Shown one piece after another: positions 1-8,910 of a DNA stretch of 64,000 nucleotides (position 1 is its first letter; every line of letters begins with the position of its first letter). A program made the position numbers and the translations under genes. The notes under the pieces are model-generated. The model did not search any database. It was not told the DNA's origin and saw only the letters and a program-made list of their open reading frames with translations. The stretch is taken from the NCBI GenBank assembly GCA_001897535.1, contig MKTC01000040.1, forward strand, positions 62,001 through 126,000. The letters run 5' to 3'. The stretch is from Bacteroidetes bacterium 37-13. GTDB taxonomy: Bacteria; Bacteroidota; Bacteroidia; Chitinophagales; LD1.

Positions 1-760
1 TATTGATGTTATTGTAATCTTTAATAATTTTTTCGCCTACTGAAGTTCCAAATAAATCATCAGCACGTTGTTTTAACTCGCCACGTGGATAAGGATTTAG
101 GTGTAAAGAATATTTTAGTTGAATACGCTGCTCGCCCCAAATAGCAAACTGTGTAGTTGCCAAAGCAGCACCTAAAAAATCAGCACCTAAATCGCTCACA
201 CTCGCGCCCCATTTAGAAGAAAACCCATCTAAAAGCTCTATAAAAGCAATGTAGGTAAAAGCCATGCCACCCGATGTTAGAGCTGCGGGAACTTTTTTCA
301 TTCCACTCCAACGCAATGCGTGGTAAGTATAAACCGAAATAAAATATGGTGAAAAAATATGCCCGCATTTGTCAATTTGATTCCACTCTCTTGAGTCATC
401 GAAAAAGTGAAATTTACTGCGCGGATATTGTGCATACCAAGCGCGGTCTAAACCAACCATAGAAACCGCAAATAGGCCTGTGGTGATGCCAACTACGCCA
501 GCTAATCTTTTCTTATTTAAGGTGGGAGAATTTTCTAACCAATGCCGCTTTTTTATGGTGGTAAAGGAGTCGGGTAATGCTCGCTTAAATACAGGTGATA
601 CGGTAGATGGAACAGTATTAAAAGATGATGCTGGAAATGCTTGGGTAAAAGCAGTAGTGTCTTCTTGTGCAAATATTCCAAAGGGCAAAGCCGCAAATAC
701 TATCATGCAGATTAAATATTTAATTTGCCGATAAAATCTTCCTTCATTTGCTTTGTGCAT
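1..760 (-). CDS. DUF2279 family protein, partial (3' end outside window)
   Basis: This frame is open on the minus strand from an ATG at 760 through the left edge, so the C-terminus is missing. The N-terminus (MHKANEGRFYRQIKYL, then a hydrophobic stretch ending GIFAQ) reads as a signal peptide. The rest has the pattern of DUF2279, a predicted periplasmic or envelope family: a hydrophobic segment LAGVVGITTGLFAVSMVGL, a WNQIDKCGHIFSPYF block, a second helix with ELLDGFSSKWGAS, and DLGADFLGA. The function of the family is unknown to me. An in-frame ATG at 769 and an internal one at 706 are alternatives; 760 keeps a basic n-region before the hydrophobic core. The gene is divergent from ppk1 with only about 33 bp between starts, so the promoters must overlap. 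Confidence 0.75.
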   Translation of the reverse strand, partial: MHKANEGRFYRQIKYLICMIVFAALPFGIFAQEDTTAFTQAFPASSFNTVPSTVSPVFKRALPDSFTTIKKRHWLENSPTLNKKRLAGVVGITTGLFAVSMVGLDRAWYAQYPRSKFHFFDDSREWNQIDKCGHIFSPYFISVYTYHALRWSGMKKVPAALTSGGMAFTYIAFIELLDGFSSKWGASVSDLGADFLGAALATTQFAIWGEQRIQLKYSLHLNPYPRGELKQRADDLFGTSVGEKIIKDYNNIN

Positions 761-793
761 ACATTGCATTGTAAGCGAATAAACAATAAAAAT

Positions 794-2842
794 ATGAAGC
801 GCGATAAATTTGTAAATCGTGAAATTAGTTGGCTAAGTTTTAATGAAAGAGTGTTGCAAGAAGCGGCTGATGAAAATGTGCCGCTAATTGAGCGTTTGCG
901 TTTTTTGGCAATTTTTTCAAACAATCAAGATGAGTTTTACAGAGTGCGTGTTGCTACCGTGAAGCGCATGATTGAACTAGGGAAAAAGAGCAGAGAATCT
1001 TATACTTCAAAACCCAAAAAACTCTTAGAAGAAATTCAGGAAATTGTAATAAGGCAAACTGCGAAATTTGAAGAAATTTACAACGAAATTACTGAACAGC
1101 TAAAGCAGCACGGTGTTTCAATTATTACAGAAAAAAGTTTAAGTAAATCACAAGAAAATTTTGCCCGAAATTATTTTAATGAATTTGTGCGCCCGGCTTT
1201 AGTGCCAATAATGTTAAGCCAAGTGCCGAAATTTCCTTACCTGAAAGGGAAAGCAATTTATTTGGCAATAAAACTTTATAGGGCAGAAAATATAAAGTCA
1301 GTTCAGTATGCTTTAATTGAAGTTCCTACTGATGTGGTAAATCGGTTTTTGATTCTTCCTTCCACATCAGAGCAAAAGCACATTGTTTTATTAGATGATT
1401 TAATCCGCTTTTTTCTACCTGAAATTTTTTCCCAATTCAATTTTAATAGGTTTGAAGCTTGGGCAATAAAACTTACGCGCGATGCGGAATTGGATATTGA
1501 TAATGATATTTCACAAAGTTTTATTGATAAAATTTCAAAGAGTGTAAAAGCGAGACAAAAAGGATTGCCGGTAAGATTTATTTACGACCAAAAAATTGAT
1601 AAACTTTTGCTTCATTTCATTACTTCTAAAATGAATTTAAAGCGAATGGATAATCTTATTCCGGGCGGCAGATACCATAACTTTAAAGACTTTATCAATT
1701 TCCCGAATGTAGGCGAAAAAAATTTGGTTTATCCGGCATTTAAACCGTTGCAGCATCCGGCTTTTGCTAATTCAAAAAGTATGTTTGAAGTATTGAAAGA
1801 GCGCGATGTAATGTTGCATTTTCCGTATCAAACATTTAACCATTTTGTTGATTTGCTTCGCGAAGCAGCGATAGACCCGAATGTAAAAAGTATAAGTATT
1901 ACACTCTATCGTGTAGCTGAAAAAAGTGTGGTGGTAAACACCTTGATAAATGCTGCCAAGAACGGCAAAAAGGTTACAGCAGTTGTAGAGCTTCAAGCAC
2001 GATTTGATGAAGAAGCAAATATTCGATGGGCAAAGGAATTGCAGAGCGAAGGCGTGCAGGTTATTTATGGTGTGCCAGGCTTAAAAGTGCATGGTAAACT
2101 TTGCCTAATTGAACGTATTGAAAAGCGAAAAATTAAACGCTATTCAAATATCACTACAGGCAATTACAACGAGAATACCGCTAAGATTTATGCAGATGAT
2201 TCTTTACTTACTGCCAATACAAAAATTGGGCAAGAAGTTGCAGACATTTTCGATTTTTTTTCAAAGAATTATAAGCAAATAAATACGAAACATTTAGTGC
2301 TTTCGCCTCACCAAACACGCAAGTATTTTACAAAGCTAATTGGTAATGAAATGGAAAATGCAAAGCAAGGAAAGCCGGCTTCAATTTTTTTGAAATTAAA
2401 CAGTTTTTCGAGCGAAGATATGGCGCGGGAGTTATACGAAGCAAGCAGAGCAGGTGTGAAAGTTCGTTGCATTGTTCGTGGCTTAAATGTGCTAATCCCG
2501 GGAGTAGAAAAGCAAAGTGAAAATATAGAAGTGATAAGTATAGTAGATAGATTTTTGGAGCATTCGCGCGTTTTTATTTTTGAGAATGCAGGCAAGCCGC
2601 TTTACTTTATTAGTAGCTGCGATTTTATGACCCGAAATTTAGATAATAGAGTTGAAGTGAGCTGCCCGATTTATGATGAAAACTTACAACAAGAATTGCG
2701 CACTATGCTCGAAATTCAATGGAGCGATAATGTAAAAGCAAGAACCATTGATGCTTCACAGCAAAACATTCACCGAAGCACGAGTACAAAAACTTTAGTT
2801 CGTGCACAGCATAAAACCTATGACTTTTTGAAAAAGCTATAG
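794..2842 (+). CDS. ppk1: Polyphosphate kinase 1
   Basis: PPK1 reversibly moves the terminal phosphate of ATP onto long-chain polyphosphate. The 682-residue product has the four-domain family layout: an N-terminal helical domain (NREISWLSFNERVLQEA at the start), the head domain, and two phospholipase D-like C-terminal domains. The autophosphorylated histidine is His433 in GLKVHGKLCLIER, and the second catalytic histidine is His590 in FLEHSRVFIF; both match the spacing of E. coli H435 and H592. ITTGNYNENTAKIYAD is also typical. The start is placed at 794 (MKRDKFVNREISW) rather than further upstream because the family begins there. The gene converges on nuoH with a 26-bp gap, and no clear terminator is visible between them. 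Confidence 0.97.
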   Translation: MKRDKFVNREISWLSFNERVLQEAADENVPLIERLRFLAIFSNNQDEFYRVRVATVKRMIELGKKSRESYTSKPKKLLEEIQEIVIRQTAKFEEIYNEITEQLKQHGVSIITEKSLSKSQENFARNYFNEFVRPALVPIMLSQVPKFPYLKGKAIYLAIKLYRAENIKSVQYALIEVPTDVVNRFLILPSTSEQKHIVLLDDLIRFFLPEIFSQFNFNRFEAWAIKLTRDAELDIDNDISQSFIDKISKSVKARQKGLPVRFIYDQKIDKLLLHFITSKMNLKRMDNLIPGGRYHNFKDFINFPNVGEKNLVYPAFKPLQHPAFANSKSMFEVLKERDVMLHFPYQTFNHFVDLLREAAIDPNVKSISITLYRVAEKSVVVNTLINAAKNGKKVTAVVELQARFDEEANIRWAKELQSEGVQVIYGVPGLKVHGKLCLIERIEKRKIKRYSNITTGNYNENTAKIYADDSLLTANTKIGQEVADIFDFFSKNYKQINTKHLVLSPHQTRKYFTKLIGNEMENAKQGKPASIFLKLNSFSSEDMARELYEASRAGVKVRCIVRGLNVLIPGVEKQSENIEVISIVDRFLEHSRVFIFENAGKPLYFISSCDFMTRNLDNRVEVSCPIYDENLQQELRTMLEIQWSDNVKARTIDASQQNIHRSTSTKTLVRAQHKTYDFLKKL

Positions 2843-2868
2843 CGATAAAAAGACATTCTAAAACCGAT

Positions 2869-3921
2869 TTAGTTTAGCAATAAAATTGCTGTGCCGGTAA
2901 TGATGATATTTGCAATAGCAAGCGGAATCAATATTTTCCAGCCTAAGTTCATTAGTTGGTCGTAGCGGAAACGAGGAAGTGTCCAGCGAACCCACATGTA
3001 GAAGAAAATAAAGAAGATGATTTTAGCAAACAGCACTACTACACCCAAAATGGTTGCAATATTCGGTCCGATGTGATCTGCAACCCAATTTACACCAGGA
3101 TAATTATAGCCGCCAAAGTAAAGTGTAGCAATAATAGCGCTTGAAATAAACATACTAATGTATTCGGCAAATAAGAAGAAGCCTAATTTCATAGAAGAAT
3201 ATTCAGTGTGATAACCACCTATCAATTCAGCTTCGCACTCCGGTAAATCGAATGGCGTTCTATTAGTTTCGGCAAATGCGCAAACAAGGAAAATTAAAAA
3301 GCCCAATGGCTGATAAAATATATTCCATTTCATGCCGCTGATGCCTAAAAAATCACCGCCTTGTTGAGCAGCAATTTCGCGTACGCTTAAAGTGCCGCTA
3401 AGCATTAAAAGAGCAATAATTGAAAGCCCCATTGCTACTTCGTAAGAAATCATTTGCGAAGAAGCTCTCACTGCGCCAAGCAACGCAAACTTATTGTTTG
3501 AAGCCCAACCGCCAATCATAATTCCATACACGCCAATAGAAATTACACCTAAAATAAATAGAATAGCCACATTTATATCGGCAACAAAAAGCGAAACTTC
3601 ATATCCAAAAATATTGAGTTTGTCGCCCCAAGGTAAAACAGAACTGGTTAAAAGTGCGGTTGTCATAAACAACGCAGGCCCAAAAATAAATAGCCATTTA
3701 TTTGGAGTATTTGGGATAAAATCTTCTTTAGTAAACATTTTTACACCATCGGCAAGCGGTTGCAATAAGCCACCCGGTCCGGCACGGTTTGGGCCTCTTC
3801 TATCTTGGAAATAGGCTGCTACAACTCTTTCTCCAAAAGTGGAATAAAGTGCAATAAGCATGGTGATTCCCCAGATTACTAAAATCAAAATTCCTTTTTC
3901 AATTAGAAATGATGTTTCCAT
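2869..3921 (-). CDS. nuoH: NADH-quinone oxidoreductase subunit H
   Basis: This is the membrane subunit of respiratory complex I that sits at the junction between the hydrophilic arm and the membrane arm and lines the quinone site. The 350-residue protein is almost entirely transmembrane helices. It carries the diagnostic stretches VVAAYFQDRRGPNRAGPGG (residues 33-51), the LQPLADGVKMFTKEDFIP loop, and ETNRTPFDLPECEAELIGGY, with the acidic loop facing the quinone cavity. Its length is normal. It follows nuoG at a gap of 83 bp on the same strand and is the last gene of the pair; the next gene downstream, ppk1, is convergent, so nuoI-N must lie elsewhere. Confidence 0.97.
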   Translation of the reverse strand: METSFLIEKGILILVIWGITMLIALYSTFGERVVAAYFQDRRGPNRAGPGGLLQPLADGVKMFTKEDFIPNTPNKWLFIFGPALFMTTALLTSSVLPWGDKLNIFGYEVSLFVADINVAILFILGVISIGVYGIMIGGWASNNKFALLGAVRASSQMISYEVAMGLSIIALLMLSGTLSVREIAAQQGGDFLGISGMKWNIFYQPLGFLIFLVCAFAETNRTPFDLPECEAELIGGYHTEYSSMKLGFFLFAEYISMFISSAIIATLYFGGYNYPGVNWVADHIGPNIATILGVVVLFAKIIFFIFFYMWVRWTLPRFRYDQLMNLGWKILIPLAIANIIITGTAILLLN

Positions 3922-4004
3922 GTTTTTATATTTTCTAAAACAAGAAGAAAACTAAGTGATAGCTTCTATCTTAATTTATTTATTTAAGGTTTAATTCTAA
4001 TGAT

Positions 4005-5060
4005 TTATTGCCCATCGCTTAACACCTGTTTTGGTGTGTGCGTGTTGTTCATGCTAATCGCTTTTCTATCGTCTTTTCTACCGTAAAGCAATCTTTGGTC
4101 GGTATCAATTTCAACATTGTCCATTTCGCGCGTGTAGTTGTTTTGGTTAATCACACTCCAAGGCTCTAATTTACGTGGACCTTCGATAGTCCAGTCGTTA
4201 ATATCTTTCTTTTCAAAACGACAAGTGTTGCAAATCCAAAGTGCATTGCCATCGGCATCTTTTTCGGCTTCGCGGTACACATCTTTGCGCGTGGTAACTC
4301 TGTAAATTTCTTTCCCAAACATCCAAACGGTAGTTATACCGCTGCATTTATCACAATTTCTGTGTGCATTAAAAGGTTTTAAAAACCAAACGCGGCTTTT
4401 AAATCTAAATGTTTTATCGGTAAGTGCACCAACGGGGCAAACATCAATCATGTTTCCGCTCATTTCGTTTGTTACAGCACCTTGTATATAGGTAGAAATT
4501 TCGGCAACATCTCCACGGTTCATTACTCCGTGCACACGCTCCGGTGTAAGCTGGTCGGCAACGTGCACGCAGCGGTAGCAAAGAATACAGCGTGTCATGT
4601 GCAACTGTATGTTTTTGCCGATATCTATTTTGTCAAAAATTCTTTTGTCTTCTTTAAAGCGAGTACCTTGAACTCCAAAGCCGAAACTTAAATTTTGCAA
4701 ATCACATTCACCGGCTTGGTCGCAAACAGGGCAGTCCAGAGGATGGTTTATCAATAAAAATTCAACAACTGATTTGCGTGCTTCCACTGCTTTTTCGCTG
4801 GTGAGGTTTTTTACTTCCATGCCATCGGCAACTTCGGTTCTGCAACTTGCTTGTAGTTTTGGTACAGGGCGTGGATTGGCTTCGCTGCCTTTGGTAATTT
4901 CTACCATGCAAACACGGCATTTGCCGCCACTGCCTTCTAACGAACTGTAATAGCACATGGCAGGCGGTACCAAATCGCCTCCAATTTGGCGTGCTGCATT
5001 TAATATGGTGGTGCCAGCTTCTACTTCTATGGTTATTCCATCTATGGTAACTTTTGGCAT
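4005..5060 (-). CDS. nuoG: NADH-quinone oxidoreductase subunit G, short iron-sulfur form
   Basis: This is the peripheral-arm complex I subunit carrying the iron-sulfur chain from NuoF towards NuoI. The 351-residue protein has the N-terminal ferredoxin-like 2Fe-2S domain (Cys36, Cys48, Cys51, Cys73), the His/Cys N3-type cluster segment around HPLDCPVCDQAGECDLQ, and a 4Fe-4S segment around CILCYRCV followed by CPVGALTDK. A further CDKCSG and CNTCR pair lies near residues 237-280. The long molybdopterin-oxidoreductase-like C-terminal domain of proteobacterial NuoG (about 900 residues) is absent, which to my knowledge is normal in Bacteroidota. No nuoF, nuoE or nuoA-D precedes it. The flanks hold an unrelated DUF1571 gene upstream and nuoH downstream. 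Confidence 0.93.
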   Translation of the reverse strand: MPKVTIDGITIEVEAGTTILNAARQIGGDLVPPAMCYYSSLEGSGGKCRVCMVEITKGSEANPRPVPKLQASCRTEVADGMEVKNLTSEKAVEARKSVVEFLLINHPLDCPVCDQAGECDLQNLSFGFGVQGTRFKEDKRIFDKIDIGKNIQLHMTRCILCYRCVHVADQLTPERVHGVMNRGDVAEISTYIQGAVTNEMSGNMIDVCPVGALTDKTFRFKSRVWFLKPFNAHRNCDKCSGITTVWMFGKEIYRVTTRKDVYREAEKDADGNALWICNTCRFEKKDINDWTIEGPRKLEPWSVINQNNYTREMDNVEIDTDQRLLYGRKDDRKAISMNNTHTPKQVLSDGQ

Positions 5061-5170
5061 AATTTTATTTTTTGAAATTCAATAATTGCTCAGCGCGAAT
5101 GTATGTGTTTTTAAAGAAGTAGGGTAAGGAAAATAGAAAGAAATTAAACAGAGTTTGCTAAAAATAAAAA

Positions 5171-5213
5171 GACCACTGTTTTAAATACTAAAAAGTAATC
5201 AAAAACAGTGGTC
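5171..5213 (-). terminator. Intrinsic terminator of the DUF1571 gene
   Basis: A perfect 12-bp inverted repeat (arms 5171-5182 and 5202-5213, GACCACTGTTTT) encloses a 19-nt loop. On the minus strand it is followed by a U-rich tract (complement of 5161-5170). It lies 27 bp past the stop of the gene at 5240-6094 and before nuoG, so it separates the two transcription units. Confidence 0.8.
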
Positions 5214-5239
5214 AATAATATCTAAAAAACGCTCTCTTT

Positions 5240-6094
5240 CTAAAAATTATAGCCGCTAAACTCGCTGCTGAACTCGTCTGAAGCGTAGGCTGGATTTACT
5301 TTCAAATCTTTAAATTCATATTTTTCAAACACGCCTTTGTTGTCCCACATTTCTTGGTAAATAGGGAAGTAGTTTTGCTTATCAATATAGACTACACTTT
5401 TTTGGGCGTAAGAAGTTACTATTTTAAGTTTCTTTCCTTCTAAGTTATCGTCAATATTTTTAATACCATTTGCATCTTGAATGGTATATTCCGGAATTAG
5501 TAATTTTTGGGATAGAGAATAAGGGCTGTCGCCTTTTTGGCCAACATAGTCTATTGTTTTATAGGTAGGATCTTCAATTACTAATTTGTAGCATTTCCTT
5601 CCATCAAAATCTACCTCGCCTTCAATATTAAAAACTTGATCAAATCCGCTTTGAGCATCAGCGCGTTTAATTCCTTCGCTAATATTTTTATAAAAAAAAC
5701 TGAAGCCGGAACTTAGTAAGCAGTGGTGCTGCTCTTTCATAAGCAAACTACTGAAAGGCGAAAGTTTTAGCGCAGGCACCCAACCTGCTTTTACTAATAT
5801 TTTTCCTTCGCGTTCACCATGTGCATATAGCATTTCTGTTCCCTTGTTTGGGTCATTCATCACACGTGCAAAAATTTTTCTGGGCGAAATATTTACTTTA
5901 GTATAAACTACGGTTACGCGATTGGTTGTTTTACCTAAAATTCTTTCGGTGCCTTGCATGGTGTAGGTATATCCCTTTGCATTTTTAACGGCAGTAAGCA
6001 TAGAGTTTACAATGCCTCTTGCATCAGGCGACTCTCCAAACGAATAGTTACACAAAAGCAAAGCAAAAAGCGCTGTAAATAAATTTTTTGTCAT
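5240..6094 (-). CDS. DUF1571-like secreted protein
   Basis: The protein starts with MTKNLFTALFALLLCNYSFG, a signal peptide, and is probably periplasmic or outer-membrane associated. The mature part fits the DUF1571 pattern: ARGIVNSMLTAVKNAKGYTYT at the start, an outer-membrane lipoprotein-sorting-like fold, GTEMLYAHGEREGKILVKAG near residue 90, and a C-terminal YKTIDYVGQKGDSPYSLSQ-type region ending in KYEFKDLKVNPAYASDEF. The family resembles LolA/LolB lipid-binding barrels, but no function is established. An ATG at 6121 would add nine residues (MFYNFIKNN); 6094 gives the cleaner signal peptide. It is monocistronic or follows the DUF962 gene at 45 bp, and ends at a strong terminator. Confidence 0.65.
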   Translation of the reverse strand: MTKNLFTALFALLLCNYSFGESPDARGIVNSMLTAVKNAKGYTYTMQGTERILGKTTNRVTVVYTKVNISPRKIFARVMNDPNKGTEMLYAHGEREGKILVKAGWVPALKLSPFSSLLMKEQHHCLLSSGFSFFYKNISEGIKRADAQSGFDQVFNIEGEVDFDGRKCYKLVIEDPTYKTIDYVGQKGDSPYSLSQKLLIPEYTIQDANGIKNIDDNLEGKKLKIVTSYAQKSVVYIDKQNYFPIYQEMWDNKGVFEKYEFKDLKVNPAYASDEFSSEFSGYNF

Positions 6095-6138
6095 GTTGTT
6101 TTTTATGAAGTTGTAAAACATTTTTTAGTTTGAAAAGT

Positions 6139-6603
6139 TTAATATGAAATGCCTAATTTTTTGTAAATAAAACTCATAATCCAAGCCGGTCCAATCATTA
6201 AAAATTGTAAGTCTTTTAAGAAAGAAGGCTTTTGTCCTTCAACTTTATGTCCCCAAAATTGAAATATCCAAGCAATTACAAATATTCCTGCCGATACCCA
6301 AAATACATTTAACCCGGCAAGTGAAATTTGATGGCAAATAACTAAGCAAGCTAAAGAAAATAGTAACATTCCCACAGCAAGAGGAAATGATAATCGCAAG
6401 TAATAGAGGAACACAAATACTAAAGCCAAAGTGGCAATATTTACAGAAAAAAATGAAGTTTCGTAAAGCGAAAAAGGAATGCTATAAAACATGCCTACAA
6501 TCGAAAAAAATATAAGAGGCACACAAAAATAATGCACCATTTTATTGGTTGGATTTTGGTGGCTCACGGCATATTCATCTAACCAGCTTTGAATGTTTTT
6601 CAT
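6139..6603 (-). CDS. Mpo1-like (DUF962) membrane protein
   Basis: A 154-residue protein with about four hydrophobic helices. The N-terminus WLDEYAVSHQNPTNKMVHYFCVP contains the conserved H-x-N-P-x-N-x-x-x-H pattern of the DUF962 / YGL010w family, and FQFWGHKVEGQKPSF near residue 113 contributes the second conserved histidine. The yeast member Mpo1 is an Fe(II)-dependent dioxygenase acting on 2-hydroxy fatty acids during phytosphingosine breakdown; a related lipid alpha-oxidation role here is inference from the family only. It lies upstream of the DUF1571 gene on the same strand, 45 bp away, and could share its transcript. Confidence 0.8.
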   Translation of the reverse strand: MKNIQSWLDEYAVSHQNPTNKMVHYFCVPLIFFSIVGMFYSIPFSLYETSFFSVNIATLALVFVFLYYLRLSFPLAVGMLLFSLACLVICHQISLAGLNVFWVSAGIFVIAWIFQFWGHKVEGQKPSFLKDLQFLMIGPAWIMSFIYKKLGISY

Positions 6604-6712
6604 GTGTAAAAGTTTTAGTTTGAATCTTAAGGGTGTCGAATGTAATTTGTAGTTCGGTTATAACAAAGAGAATTGTTTTTTTATGTAAATTATTTTGGAA
6701 AACAAATGAGCT

Positions 6713-6749
6713 AAAAAAAAGAAACCCGCTCGTTTTAGAGAGCGGGTTT
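6713..6749 (-). terminator. Intrinsic terminator of the downstream T9SS paralog
   Basis: A perfect 10-bp stem (6722-6731 with 6740-6749, AAACCCGCTC) has an 8-nt loop. On the minus strand it is followed by an uninterrupted run of eight U (complement of 6713-6720). It lies 27 bp beyond the stop of the gene at 6776-7648. Confidence 0.9.
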
Positions 6750-6775
6750 TCAGTTAAATAATTGGTCTTGTTTAT

Positions 6776-7648
6776 CTATTCAACCACATTAAAGCGTTTT
6801 GAAACTTGTGTTTTGCCAACCGAAATAGTCATTAAATATAAACCATTGGCAATACCGTTGCGCTCAAAAGTGAAACTGTTTTCTCCAACTGTGCTGTTTA
6901 CAGTTTTGCTCCAAACTGTTCTGCCCGAAATGTCGGTTACAAATACATTTGCTTCGCTGTTTTCTGTTGCAACAAATTGAACATTTGCTGTTGAATTAAC
7001 GTGTGATGGAACAATTTTTAAACTGTTTACAGTATTAGAAATTTCACCGATACCTGTTTGGCAAGCTGCAGGATTTCCTACTTTGTTGTTTGCAGAAGCA
7101 GAAGTATCTACATGTACGCAAGCTCCGTTGGCATCTTTAACTTTCGCATAAAGCTTAGTGTTTGGAATGGTGTTTTCATAAGGCTCTAAACCTCCCGGTG
7201 GGTCAATAAGCGCTTGTGGGTTGTAGTTGCCATCAGTAATTTGTGCTTTCAACACTAATTTAAGCTTATACTGTCCAACTTGGTCGGTTGTGGTTCCTGT
7301 AAATTTAATACAGCCATCTTCGCCTCCGGCAAAAACGTTATTTGCCTTATTGGTACTCCAACAAATGCCACAAGGTAAGTTTAAGATAGAATCAATACGC
7401 ATGTAATAAACTGTAACAGGCCCGGTTCCCGGAATTACCAAGTTGGTAAAGTTTTTAAACTGCACTACTACATCTCCTGCTACTCCAGTTACAAAGCAGT
7501 CTATGCTATCAGGGTTTTCGAATCCGTTTTGTGCTAATGGCACTGCCGTGCATACCGATGAGCTGGAATTGCCACACGGCAGCGATTGTGCATTTACTCC
7601 TAAGCATAGGAGCAAAGCGGGTAAAATGGTTAATCTTAATTTTTTCAT
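6776..7648 (-). CDS. T9SS type A sorting-domain secreted protein (paralog 1)
   Basis: A 290-residue secreted protein of unknown function. MKKLRLTILPALLLCLGVNAQ is a signal peptide. The middle (about residues 25-190) looks like an Ig-like or beta-sandwich domain with paired cysteines (SIDCFVTG, CGICW, DGCIKFTG). The last 75 residues are a type A T9SS C-terminal domain: an LKIVPSHVNSTANVQF start, a VFVTDISGRTVWSKTV strand, GIANGLYLMTISVGKTQVSKRF and a final VVE. It would therefore be exported by the T9SS and attached to the surface or released. The gene just upstream (7753-8607) has the same layout and a similar middle region (GCIKFTGTTTDQVGQYKLKL against GCVKLSGTPTSTAGQYRLGI), so the two are tandem duplicates. 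A strong terminator follows. Confidence 0.85.
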   Translation of the reverse strand: MKKLRLTILPALLLCLGVNAQSLPCGNSSSSVCTAVPLAQNGFENPDSIDCFVTGVAGDVVVQFKNFTNLVIPGTGPVTVYYMRIDSILNLPCGICWSTNKANNVFAGGEDGCIKFTGTTTDQVGQYKLKLVLKAQITDGNYNPQALIDPPGGLEPYENTIPNTKLYAKVKDANGACVHVDTSASANNKVGNPAACQTGIGEISNTVNSLKIVPSHVNSTANVQFVATENSEANVFVTDISGRTVWSKTVNSTVGENSFTFERNGIANGLYLMTISVGKTQVSKRFNVVE

Positions 7649-7693
7649 TCTTAATTTTGTTTTGGTTATGTAAAAGCAAATGAATAATAGTTT

Positions 7694-7728
7694 TTTTAAA
7701 ACAACAAAGCCTCCCTTTTGAGGAGGCT
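7694..7728 (-). terminator. Terminator between the two T9SS paralogs
   Basis: A 7-bp stem (7708-7714 AGCCTCC with 7722-7728) has a 7-nt loop. On the minus strand it is followed by UUUGUUGUUUU and then an A-run. The U tract is interrupted, so termination may be partial. It lies 25 bp past the stop of the gene at 7753-8607 and upstream of its paralog. Confidence 0.65.
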
Positions 7729-7752
7729 CTGTAATATTAAGTTATCAACAGA

Positions 7753-8607
7753 TTATTCTATGATAAAGCGTTTAGTAATTAAACCTTTTCCATCAGTAAG
7801 TGTAAAGAAATAAACACCACCAGACAATTCATTTCTGTTGAAAGAAATTGAATTGTTTCCAGCTTTAATGCTTACGCTTTTTTGCATTACTTCTTTGCCA
7901 ATTAGGTTAGTGATTTTTGCAGTGTAAGTAGCTGTTTTTTCAGAGATAAATTCTACTACTGCATTGCTTGAAACTGGATTTGGCGCAATGCTTAATTGGC
8001 TGATAGCGCTTTGTACATCAGAGATGCCAGTTCCAGATCCAACTTCAGGACACATAGTTTCTGTACCGTCATAAACTTTAATATCGTTGGTGGTAAGTCT
8101 TGTAGTATCTACGCAAGGGCAATTAGGACCTGCAGCATCTTTTAAACGAACCCAAATAACATATTTGTTTGCATCGGCAACACCTTGGCTGCTTGCTACT
8201 TCGTAAAGTTCACCAGGCAAAGTAAGTGTGTTGTTTACTTTAATTCTAACATAAATTCCTAAACGGTATTGACCGGCTGTAGAAGTTGGCGTACCAGAAA
8301 GTTTTACACAACCTGTTTCGTTTGCATTGTATTGACCTCCAATTCCTTTGTTTAATTCATAAGTTAAACCAGCAGGCAAGTTGGTAACACTATCAATAGC
8401 CATCCAGTTGATGGTAAAGCTTCCGGCAGTTGCAGGAATTCTAAATTTGAATGTTTGAGAGTAAGGTTGGTTTTTTACCATGCAAGCTACTGAATCCGGT
8501 TTTGGATCAAACTTAGGTTCAGATAGCGGTGGTGTTGGGCTACAAACTTGAGCCATAATGCTTCCTGTAAGGAAAAGGCTTGCGCAAATTGTAAAAATTT
8601 TTTTCAT
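7753..8607 (-). CDS. T9SS type A sorting-domain secreted protein (paralog 2)
   Basis: A 284-residue secreted protein. MKKIFTICASLFLTGSIMAQ is a signal peptide. A beta-sandwich-like middle contains VACMVKNQPYSQTFKFRIP, INWMAIDSVTNLPAGLTY and TGCVKLSGTPTSTAGQY, close to the putative-Ig (He_PIG-like) pattern. From about residue 210 a T9SS type A domain follows: QLSIAPNPVSSNAVVEF, TAKITNLIGKEVMQKS, LSGGVYFFTLTDGKGLITKRF, IIE. It shares domain order and several motifs with the next gene downstream and probably arose with it by tandem duplication. Ligand and function are unknown. Confidence 0.85.
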   Translation of the reverse strand: MKKIFTICASLFLTGSIMAQVCSPTPPLSEPKFDPKPDSVACMVKNQPYSQTFKFRIPATAGSFTINWMAIDSVTNLPAGLTYELNKGIGGQYNANETGCVKLSGTPTSTAGQYRLGIYVRIKVNNTLTLPGELYEVASSQGVADANKYVIWVRLKDAAGPNCPCVDTTRLTTNDIKVYDGTETMCPEVGSGTGISDVQSAISQLSIAPNPVSSNAVVEFISEKTATYTAKITNLIGKEVMQKSVSIKAGNNSISFNRNELSGGVYFFTLTDGKGLITKRFIIE

Positions 8608-8910
8608 GTTGTAAGTTTAAATGTTGTTTTAGCAAATGTAGAAATTCAAAAAACAAAATTCAAACATTTATTCTCCACAATGTCTGATTTCTTATGTTTA
8701 ATTATGTTCATTATTGTAGAATTACAATTTGTTTTAATTCAAAAATTATTCAATTACTTGAATGTAATTCACAATTTCTAAAATCAAATTGTGTGAGCAC
8801 AAAAGCAGTTTTATTTCGCAATAACATACTATAACAAATTCACTTTCGTTTATGGCAGTAGAAGCTACCTCTACATTTCCCTTATTATTCATTTTAAAAT
8901 TCAAAAAGCT
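8608..8910. other. Divergent intergenic region, AT-rich
   Basis: 303 bp separate the T9SS protein (minus strand) from the barrel gene pair (plus strand). The region is very AT-rich and must hold both promoters, but no convincing TTG / TAnnTTTG pair was found. It contains an inverted repeat with 8-bp arms and an 8-nt spacer (CACAATTT at 8770-8777, AAATTGTG at 8786-8793) that could be an operator or a leader hairpin. No gene is visible. Confidence 0.4.

Noticed and set aside
7500-7530. TTCGAATCC string resembling a tRNA T-loop
   Set aside because: It lies inside the T9SS paralog coding sequence and no acceptor or anticodon stem can be folded around it.
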